Shown: piece after piece, positions 1 to 5,657 of the stretch
How positions within the stretch are numbered: the first letter of the stretch is position 1
How the letters are laid out: every line of letters begins with the position of its first letter
Source: Flavobacteriia bacterium
GTDB taxonomy: Bacteria; Bacteroidota; Bacteroidia; Flavobacteriales; Schleiferiaceae
Direction: 5' to 3'
Length of the DNA: 7,360 nt
Assembly: GCA_949516455.1 (NCBI GenBank)
Contig: CATILC010000045.1
Location: forward strand, 1-7,360
The notes under the pieces: model-generated
What the model was told of the DNA's origin: nothing
Database searches by the model: none
What the model saw: the letters and a program-made list of their open reading frames with translations, nothing else
Made by a program: the position numbers and the translations under genes

Positions 1-638
1 ATGGTCTCCTCACTGATCACCTCGGTCGAATACCACCTGCCGTTGTGCTGGGCAATGTTCAGGTGCAGAAAACCGTCATTGTCCACATATACATCGCTGC
101 TTCGGCCACTGAAATAGTTTGGGCCCGGGCCCCAGGTGCTGTTCTCATAGGCCTTGATCGTCCAGCTTTGACCAGAGAAATACATCGGATCCGCACAGTT
201 CGAACAATCGGAACCTGTCACCTCACAAGCGGCGCACTTTTCCCAGCAGACAGTCGGCAAGGTCTGGTCCGAATAGACGGTCAACAGACGGTTCGTGTAC
301 TGTCCTGTAGTCTTGGTGCAGCTGAGGGTTGTATCCGTAAAGTTTTCGGACACTGCCCATCCATCCAGAGTAAACTTGTATTCCATGGAACCGACCGGCA
401 CGGCTGCAGTCGTCTCCCAGATCCCGTCGTTGTCGTTGTCCTGAAGCGGCTGACAGCTCCCGCACCAATTGTTGAGCGAGGAATTCAAATACACAGTGGA
501 AAAGGCAGCATTGTATTCGTTCATATCGACGCTGAAGGTCACGTTCACGTTTTGTGCGTGCAGCGCAATCGAAAACAAACTGCAAATTGCCGCAAGCAGT
601 GCGAATTTGAAAGGAGGAGCGGGGGATTTCATGGGCAT
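1..638 (-). CDS. Secreted GH16-like protein with N-terminal CBM20/48-like module, C-terminus outside window
   Basis: The frame runs from ATG at 638 (a second in-frame ATG at 632 is equally likely) to the window edge without a stop; 212 residues are visible. An in-frame TAA at 662-660 limits the start. A signal peptide ends S-I-A-L-H-A-Q, cleaved before Gln29. Residues about 30-135 form a starch-binding-like module: V-T-F-S-V-D-M-N-E-Y, L-N-N-W-C, D-N-D-N-D-G-I-W-E (a DxDxDG loop), E-Y-K-F-T-L-D-G-W, then T-N-R-L-L-T-V and L-P-T-V-C-W. This module is familiar in front of Bacteroidota GH16 enzymes. A Cys-rich linker follows (Cys131, 135, 138, 145, 148). From about 153 a GH16-like domain begins, with W-G-P-G-P-N-Y-F-S, D-G-F-L-H-L and W-Y-S-T-E, closely matching the upstream GH16-like lipoprotein. 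The catalytic motif and any type IX sorting tail would lie outside the window. The enzyme is probably extracellular. Confidence 0.88.
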   Translation of the reverse strand, partial: MPMKSPAPPFKFALLAAICSLFSIALHAQNVNVTFSVDMNEYNAAFSTVYLNSSLNNWCGSCQPLQDNDNDGIWETTAAVPVGSMEYKFTLDGWAVSENFTDTTLSCTKTTGQYTNRLLTVYSDQTLPTVCWEKCAACEVTGSDCSNCADPMYFSGQSWTIKAYENSTWGPGPNYFSGRSSDVYVDNDGFLHLNIAQHNGRWYSTEVISEET

Positions 639-682
639 TGGCTTGGTTGATGGATCATTTTACGGATTCTGGCTCTTGGCCA

Positions 683-1534
683 TCAGTAAGGCACATATGT
701 GAAGTCCATGATGATCGCCTCCTGCACCTGACCGTCCAGCGGCGGAACACCACCAAGCAGCCAGTGATTCATCCGCACATTGGTATTGTTCTCTGGCGCG
801 GGAATGACGATGGGATCCGATGAATTCCCGTTCTCGTTCTTTACGCGGGGGATGTTGTTTGGATTGCTCCTGCTATAGCTCCATTGCCAAATGAGCGCTC
901 CACCTGTCCCGCGGCCCTTCCAGCTCTTCCAGCTGATCACGTCCTCGGTCCAGATGAATTGATGTGTGGTGACACCGATCAGATCTCCGGCCTCGGTATC
1001 CGCCTCGCGCGTGCGCTCTGGATAATAGGGACCAAAGTTCACGGGCTGCACAGAGGTGTGCAGGGGTTTTGTGTTCACATTTCCCCACTTGGCCAGTTCA
1101 ATATCCACCTCGCTGTTCGCCTGTGTTTTGAAGCTCTCCGTGTTCCAGGTGAAAAGCCCGAGCACGGTATTCTCTGGGATGTTCTCATAGTCGCCAGCGA
1201 TGACCCATGTATATTCCCCGTAGCCGACTGTATCCTGGCCCACCAATTCAGTGGCGTACCAGATCCCATCGTGCTCGGCAATGCGCATGTGCAAGTATCC
1301 CTGTCCGTCCAGGAAAATATCCTCTGGTTTATCGGAAAAGTAGTTCGGTCCCGGGCCCAGCGGGGAAGGCCCTGTCTTCACGACCCAATCCCGTCCTGCA
1401 AAGCGCACCTCGTTGCCCGCCCGCCCAAAGGGAGGCGGATCTTCCAATTCACAGGAAACGATCAGAAAGGCCATGGGAATGGCCAGCCACAGTGTTAATG
1501 ATTTCTCTTTCAGTTGTTGTACGTTCTTGAACAT
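683..1534 (-). CDS. GH16-like glycoside hydrolase, lipoprotein
   Basis: The 283-residue protein has a lipobox I25-V26-S27-C28 followed by E-L-E-D, so it is probably an outer-membrane lipoprotein and possibly surface-exposed. The rest is one concanavalin A-like (GH16) domain. The signature E142-V143-D144-I145-E146 (bases 1097-1111) matches the family E-x-D-x-E pattern: in GH16 the first Glu is the nucleophile and the last the acid/base, so the enzyme is predicted active. An upstream block has G-P-G-P-N-Y-F-S, D-G-x-G-Y-L-H, then W-Y-A-T-E; L-G-L-F-T-W precedes the signature. It lacks the W-P-A-F-W block of classical laminarinases and belongs to the subgroup with E-[IV]-D-I-E-x-[SA]-[RK]-W, whose substrate I cannot name. 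Hydrolysis or transglycosylation of a beta-glucan or galactan is expected from the family. It follows the structured 151-base gap and precedes a second GH16-like gene by 44 bases. The fold and motif are firm; the substrate is open. Confidence 0.92.
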   Translation of the reverse strand: MFKNVQQLKEKSLTLWLAIPMAFLIVSCELEDPPPFGRAGNEVRFAGRDWVVKTGPSPLGPGPNYFSDKPEDIFLDGQGYLHMRIAEHDGIWYATELVGQDTVGYGEYTWVIAGDYENIPENTVLGLFTWNTESFKTQANSEVDIELAKWGNVNTKPLHTSVQPVNFGPYYPERTREADTEAGDLIGVTTHQFIWTEDVISWKSWKGRGTGGALIWQWSYSRSNPNNIPRVKNENGNSSDPIVIPAPENNTNVRMNHWLLGGVPPLDGQVQEAIIMDFTYVPY

Positions 1535-1567
1535 ATACAGTCTGATGCTGATTATCTTGCGCTCAAA

Positions 1568-1678
1568 CGGTCAAGGGCTGTGGGATAAAGATTCCCCCGG
1601 GAAACGACAGCGCCCATGCTCACACCACATGATAAAGGGGCCTTGTATTCATCTCCCATCTTTGCCACAGCCTGACCG
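1568..1678 (-). repeat. Imperfect inverted repeat in the gap between genes 4 and 5
   Basis: The arms are 1568-1592 and 1658-1678 with a 65-base loop. Read as transcript, the 5' arm contains CGGUCA, GG, CUGUGG and AAAGAU, and the 3' arm contains their complements in reverse order (AUCUUU, CCACAG, CC, UGACCG). I count 20 base pairs, two single-base bulges and one small 1-by-3 internal loop. The loop can pair further: GGGAGAU near its 5' end with GUUUCCC near its 3' end, counting G-U pairs. No U-run follows the 3' arm, so it does not look like an intrinsic terminator. It fills most of the 151 bases between the stop at 1686 and the GH16-like start at 1534. Possible roles are a processing or stability element, an attenuator, a protein-binding site or a decayed repeat element. 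The pairing is seen directly; the function is inference. Confidence 0.7.
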
Positions 1679-1685
1679 ATGAAAC

Positions 1686-2942
1686 TCATAATTCTTCTTT
1701 GACTACGGAGACAAAACCCCAGCGCAGGGGCACTTCTCCAAATTCTTCTGTCTGACAATTCCAAATCTCTGTGATCCGCTCACCTCTGCGCTCAAAGGTG
1801 ATGCGCAGGTCAAGAAGGAGCTCCTCTTCTGCTTTCAGACCGGAATAAAGCGCTTCAGGCTGGTGGATCAGCCATTCGATGCTCTGGCGCGCTCCACGGA
1901 TGCTCCTGGCAGTGCCTCCTTTGGTCAATTCCTTGTTCATGGAGACCGAACGACTCACTCCTTTACGGAGGTCTGTTGCGAACCAATGGTCGCTCATGAT
2001 CCGGCCCTTCCGTCTGTCGGGTGCCTCTGCATTCGACGACAGGACGAGGTCCAATCCGACGATCTCACCTCTTTTGTCGTTGACCGGTGCCTCGATAAAC
2101 AGACTGATGTAGCGTTCGTTGGCCGTCAGCCAGATCGCCTTGCCTGATGGCAATTCTATGTTCGGCTCACGCTGCATGCTTCTGTCCGCGAACCCATCGA
2201 GGATCAGCGTATCTGCTGTGACAACGATATCTGTCCTGTAGCGCGGTGGTGCAGGTTTCCGGATCAGATCGATCTTGTCTACGATCATGCTTCCCTCCGC
2301 CTCGAACTGAATGATCATCTGCTTGATGTTGCTCGGATTGGCGTTCTGCTCATTCCAATCGAATGCATTCAGTGGCAGGACCACATCCCGCCATTCGTCG
2401 TCCACAATGGGTGCATTGACGATCCTGTCCGGAGTCAGCCCGATCCAGGCTTGCTTGTCCGCATAATCCTCCAGACACATGGCCAATGGAAGCCCTTTGA
2501 TATCTCCACCGGCAGACTTCACCTTCAAGCGGATCGCTGCACTGTCTACGATGCCATAAATGTCTTTTGCCGCCCAACCGTCCCAGCCGATGCCCAGACC
2601 AAACCAGTTGTTGTCCACACCGCAATCGGGGCGCAGCTTGTTCCATTCGAGATACATTCCGCTTTCGCCACCGGGCATAAGGTCGACCTCCTGCCGTACC
2701 GTCAAACACTGAGATTGGGTGTACCAAACCTCCTGACCGATCTGGTCCTTGAAGATGTCGAGCTGAAAGACATTGCCAATGTGTGGTGGCATGGCCTCTG
2801 CATTGCCATACAGATCCTTTGGGCGCATCAGACTGCGATCCCGCGTGACCTTGACCTCTTTCAGTTGCACATTTTCTTGTGCCTCCAGAAGGCCGCAAAG
2901 GCAAATAAGCAGAAATGCGATATGTGCTTTGATCCGGATCAT
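1686..2942 (-). CDS. Secreted two-domain carbohydrate-binding-like protein
   Basis: The 418-residue protein has a standard signal peptide probably cleaved between Ala21 and Gln22 (L-L-E-A-Q). Cys14 and Cys16 lie within the hydrophobic core but do not form a good lipobox. Residues about 58-229 look like a CBM11-type galactose-binding jelly roll: many Trp (73, 100, 113, 120, 123, 166), then D-E-W-R-D-V-V-L-P-L-N-A-F and a closing strand ending V-D-K-I-D-L-I. Residues about 243-418 start L-I-L-D-G-F-A-D and continue W-L-T-A-N-E-R-Y-I-S-L-F-I-E-A, like a CBM9-like domain, though the usual D-E-x-x-W opening is degenerate. A basic stretch spans about 309-352. There is no catalytic motif and no type IX secretion tail; the protein ends K-E-E-L. 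It is probably periplasmic or held at the envelope by a partner. The start overlaps the lipoprotein stop in ATGA. Domain assignments are from pattern recognition and are tentative; binding of a glucan is inferred from the GH16-like neighbours. Confidence 0.82.
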   Translation of the reverse strand: MIRIKAHIAFLLICLCGLLEAQENVQLKEVKVTRDRSLMRPKDLYGNAEAMPPHIGNVFQLDIFKDQIGQEVWYTQSQCLTVRQEVDLMPGGESGMYLEWNKLRPDCGVDNNWFGLGIGWDGWAAKDIYGIVDSAAIRLKVKSAGGDIKGLPLAMCLEDYADKQAWIGLTPDRIVNAPIVDDEWRDVVLPLNAFDWNEQNANPSNIKQMIIQFEAEGSMIVDKIDLIRKPAPPRYRTDIVVTADTLILDGFADRSMQREPNIELPSGKAIWLTANERYISLFIEAPVNDKRGEIVGLDLVLSSNAEAPDRRKGRIMSDHWFATDLRKGVSRSVSMNKELTKGGTARSIRGARQSIEWLIHQPEALYSGLKAEEELLLDLRITFERRGERITEIWNCQTEEFGEVPLRWGFVSVVKEEL

Positions 2943-3952
2943 GGGTTGAGGGGTCCGCCTTCAGTGAATACCACGTAATCCATGAGCAGTCGGCTGTAGC
3001 CCGAACTTGGATTCGCCAGGAAGAGGAATTCCACCTGATGGATCTTGTCGGGCTCGTGCAGGTCGTTTCCGGCTGCATTGGTGGGCTGCCCGTTGAACAG
3101 AGCGGCCAGCTCGGAATATCTGAAGGAATACAGATTCCATCCGGGGTCTACATTGTTTATCTCGATGGAGTACTGATCCTCATTGGCTGCGTTGAAGGTG
3201 CCGTCGAGATCCTCATCTTCATTGATTCGGATCAACAGCAACCCGTTGGTGATGCCCACGGGCGAATTCAGCAAGAAGTTGACGTATACATTGTTCGGGT
3301 CTCCGGAAAGCGGAAGCGTGTTGCCTCCTTGGAGCACAGAATCAGAGAAGGAAGCCGCAGGCACATAGAGATAGCCGATCAGCCAGTCCCAGTCGACCTC
3401 GCCAGCCATATCGTAGTAATACTGACCCTGAGCAGCCGTATCCACATCGTCCACATTGAAGGTCATCTGACCACCGGACTGAACGAATTCATCCCACAAT
3501 GGATTCTCACCGCTCTCAAAATCGAGCATCACAAATCCCTCGTCGCACTTGGGAACATCGATCGAAACCGTATCCTTCATGTACAAGGTGTCTTCCGGTA
3601 CGTAAAGGGTGATCTCGACCTGCTCTGAGCGGAAGAGCGGAAAATCCGTAGTTGAACCGTTCCATGAGGTATTGGTGGCATCGAGTCGGCGGCTCTTTCC
3701 GCTGATGATCTTTTCCGATCCCGAACTCAGTCCCTGTATGCGCAATTCCCAGTCGGTGCTCTTGGAGAATTCGGCCGTAAAAAAGACCGACTCGCCACTG
3801 CAGAAATCGACGGCATCACTGCTTACTTCCAGTCCTGCGATCAGGTTGAACTCCCCGTAGAGCTCGGAGAGCAGAGGACCTTCGGGATCTTCCGAACACC
3901 CCAGCATTCCGATCAGGGCAAATGGTGTGATGAATTTTAAAGTTCCTTTCAT
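2939..3952 (-). CDS. Probable surface lipoprotein: Ig-like plus galactose-binding-like domain
   Basis: The 337-residue protein opens with a lipoprotein signal: a hydrophobic core, then M-L-G-C with the lipidated Cys19, followed by S-E-D-P-E. Acidic residues just after the cysteine match the lipoprotein export signal known in Bacteroidota, so surface exposure is likely. Residues about 42-134 look like an Ig-like beta-sandwich containing a T-S-W-N-G turn; Cys51 and Cys136 flank it. Residues about 140-332 begin V-M-L-D-F-E-S-G and end with S-R-L-L-M-D-Y-V-V-F, the layout of a galactose-binding-like jelly roll used by many carbohydrate-binding modules. Residues 246-251 (D-E-D-L-D-G) fit a DxDxDG calcium-binding loop. 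No catalytic motif is seen. It sits one base after the barrel gene, and its TGA shares four bases with the next start (ATGA). The likely role is a glycan-binding or accessory subunit at the outer membrane, working with the barrels. The lipoprotein call is firm; the ligand is unknown. Confidence 0.87.
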   Translation of the reverse strand: MKGTLKFITPFALIGMLGCSEDPEGPLLSELYGEFNLIAGLEVSSDAVDFCSGESVFFTAEFSKSTDWELRIQGLSSGSEKIISGKSRRLDATNTSWNGSTTDFPLFRSEQVEITLYVPEDTLYMKDTVSIDVPKCDEGFVMLDFESGENPLWDEFVQSGGQMTFNVDDVDTAAQGQYYYDMAGEVDWDWLIGYLYVPAASFSDSVLQGGNTLPLSGDPNNVYVNFLLNSPVGITNGLLLIRINEDEDLDGTFNAANEDQYSIEINNVDPGWNLYSFRYSELAALFNGQPTNAAGNDLHEPDKIHQVEFLFLANPSSGYSRLLMDYVVFTEGGPLNP

Positions 3953-3953
3953 C

Positions 3954-5657
3954 TTAAAGGGTCATTATGAAGTTGAATTGCCAATTGCTCCAGCGGTAGG
4001 CCTGATAGCCCGACAAGGGATCTGACCAATCGAAGCTCTGATAGAATAACTGAGCAGCGATTTTTTGGTTGAAGCGGTACTGCATCCCTCCGCCGATCAG
4101 TTGTTCCTGTCCATCGAATTGAACCTCCTGGAAGTCCGTCACCTGCGTATACAGGTCGCGGACGGCGTACAGGTCGTTTCCTTTGGACGTGTAGGATCGC
4201 CACTCGGCCAACAAGCTCAGGTGCTCAAAGAATTCCCATTCCAGAGCGACATCTATCAGCTGGTTGTTCAGATCCGACTGCTCGTAGGCTTTTCCGTCTC
4301 TCGTTGTGTTTTCGGAAGACAAGGTCAGGTCGAGATCCAGATCTCGCTCCCAGCCGAAGTAGGTGCCCAGATGCAGGCTTGCATTCCCTTGGATCAGCTG
4401 GAAATTGCGCAGCTCATCGGTTCCCTGCCCGGCAATGTCGTCCAATGAGGTCCAACGGACGCCGAGGTCGAGAACGCCGTCTTCTGTTTGCCAGTCCACG
4501 CGCGCATTCACACCGCTACGGTTCGGGGTGGCTGTTCCATAAGGCAAAGCGTTTCCATATCTCGGATCGAAGGTCATCAGACCAGCCTCCAACTGCGTAT
4601 TGTACAGCGTTCCATCGCGCAAGAGGTCGTAGGTGCTGAACGGACGAAGCACTTGATCATTGGTGTACCGCTGATAGGCATTGGGCGAACGCTCAAACCG
4701 AATCCGCTTGGTTTGCGCGCCAGGGCTTCTGAAGTTCGCTCCTACCGCACGCCATCCGATGCTCGCTTTCAGCCGACTGGCTCGATGGTACAGGCCCGCC
4801 TCCACATCCGAAAACCCGCCCTCCAGCACAGGTGCGTCTTCATCTCCCTTCCACTCCAAACGCGATCGTCCTGCCTCGGCGTTGGCGAACAACTCGTACT
4901 TCCTGAGGCTGCGGCTCCACTTCAAACCAATGGATTGAACCGGATTGTTGAGCTGTACGGGGTCTGCAGAGGTTTCAGGAATGTCGAACAGGTTCGCATA
5001 ATGATAGAGCAGATGCCATTCCTTGGCGACCTGCAGATCCATCATTCCTCCGCCATAGAGCCGATCCGAGCCCCCAAAGTCTGCGCTGTTCGTACGCGTG
5101 GTGAAGAGGCTGAAATTCACTTCGTCCAAAACCTTCTTGAACTGGAAACCAAAATCCATGGCCAGCCCCTGCTGACGCCAGGTCTCCTGATCGTTCTGAA
5201 AGATGTCGTAGCGAAGCATGTCCAGGGAGGTCTGGCTCACCGTCGAGGTTCCCCCCAGGATCCACTCGTCTTCATTGCGGAAGGTGTACGGACTCATCCG
5301 GTAATCGATATCGCCCAACTGGAACCGGATGATGTCTGCGATCACGCCACGCACCCAGAGCTGTCGCAGGTCAAATGTGACACCACTGCCCCAGAATCCG
5401 CCAAAATCATTTCGGACGCGGATCATGCCCATGACCTCCAGGTTGGGATTGGGTTGTACGTGCAGCCCCAGATCGACCAAGGCGTGTCCGCTCTGGGTGC
5501 GTGCAGCGGTGACCGTATCCGGTACGCCATCTGTCTTCATCTCATCGTTGTAGATGAGCCCGCGCGAGTAGGAAGACAACCAAAGATTCCTTCCGTCCTG
5601 TGCGGAGAGTTGGGCAACGATCATCGCTGCAAAAAGGGTGTAAGAAAGCTTCTTCAT
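3954..5657 (-). CDS. Outer-membrane beta-barrel protein (porin-like), complete
   Basis: This is a complete protein of 567 residues. It starts with a signal peptide (M-K-K, hydrophobic core, L-S-A-Q-D) probably cleaved between Ala19 and Gln20. The rest has barrel-like strand periodicity with many aromatic residues and charged turns, no cytoplasmic helices and no lipobox. It ends W-Q-F-N-F-I-M-T-L, an amphipathic final strand whose last residue is Leu rather than the more usual Phe. Residues 114-126 (LGDIDYRMSPYTF) resemble residues 90-103 of the preceding barrel, so the two may be distant paralogues. The size suits a barrel of roughly 18 or more strands, but I cannot count strands reliably by eye. 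No TonB box or plug domain is visible, so it is not a SusC-type TonB-dependent transporter. The start overlaps the previous stop (TGATG), and only one base separates its TAA from the next ATG. No named family is recognised; passage or export of a glycan is an inference from the neighbours. Confidence 0.87.
   Translation of the reverse strand: MKKLSYTLFAAMIVAQLSAQDGRNLWLSSYSRGLIYNDEMKTDGVPDTVTAARTQSGHALVDLGLHVQPNPNLEVMGMIRVRNDFGGFWGSGVTFDLRQLWVRGVIADIIRFQLGDIDYRMSPYTFRNEDEWILGGTSTVSQTSLDMLRYDIFQNDQETWRQQGLAMDFGFQFKKVLDEVNFSLFTTRTNSADFGGSDRLYGGGMMDLQVAKEWHLLYHYANLFDIPETSADPVQLNNPVQSIGLKWSRSLRKYELFANAEAGRSRLEWKGDEDAPVLEGGFSDVEAGLYHRASRLKASIGWRAVGANFRSPGAQTKRIRFERSPNAYQRYTNDQVLRPFSTYDLLRDGTLYNTQLEAGLMTFDPRYGNALPYGTATPNRSGVNARVDWQTEDGVLDLGVRWTSLDDIAGQGTDELRNFQLIQGNASLHLGTYFGWERDLDLDLTLSSENTTRDGKAYEQSDLNNQLIDVALEWEFFEHLSLLAEWRSYTSKGNDLYAVRDLYTQVTDFQEVQFDGQEQLIGGGMQYRFNQKIAAQLFYQSFDWSDPLSGYQAYRWSNWQFNFIMTL

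Noticed and set aside
660..683. Seven-codon frame starting in the TGATG overlap at the end of gene 5
   Set aside because: It is too short to distinguish from chance, and the 44-base gap shows no hairpin or other support for a leader role.
613..702. Strong Shine-Dalgarno-like GGAGG on the plus strand followed by ATG at 631 and a 23-codon frame
   Set aside because: The GGAGG is the complement of Ala-Pro-Pro codons in the signal peptide of gene 6. Genes here do not use Shine-Dalgarno sites, and the short frame is antisense to genes 5 and 6.
1552..1578. Possible promoter before gene 5: TTGACC, 14 bases, TAATCA
   Set aside because: Spacing is short, and the typical Bacteroidota -7 box TAnnTTTG is absent, so it is too weak to list.
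1568..1678. Reading the inverted repeat as a Rho-independent terminator
   Set aside because: The loop is 65 bases long and no U-run follows the 3' arm, so it does not fit an intrinsic terminator.
2350..3078. A 242-codon minus-strand frame across the gene 3 to 4 junction
   Set aside because: It overlaps two better-supported genes in another frame, is very rich in Arg, Ser and Trp, and has no domain pattern.
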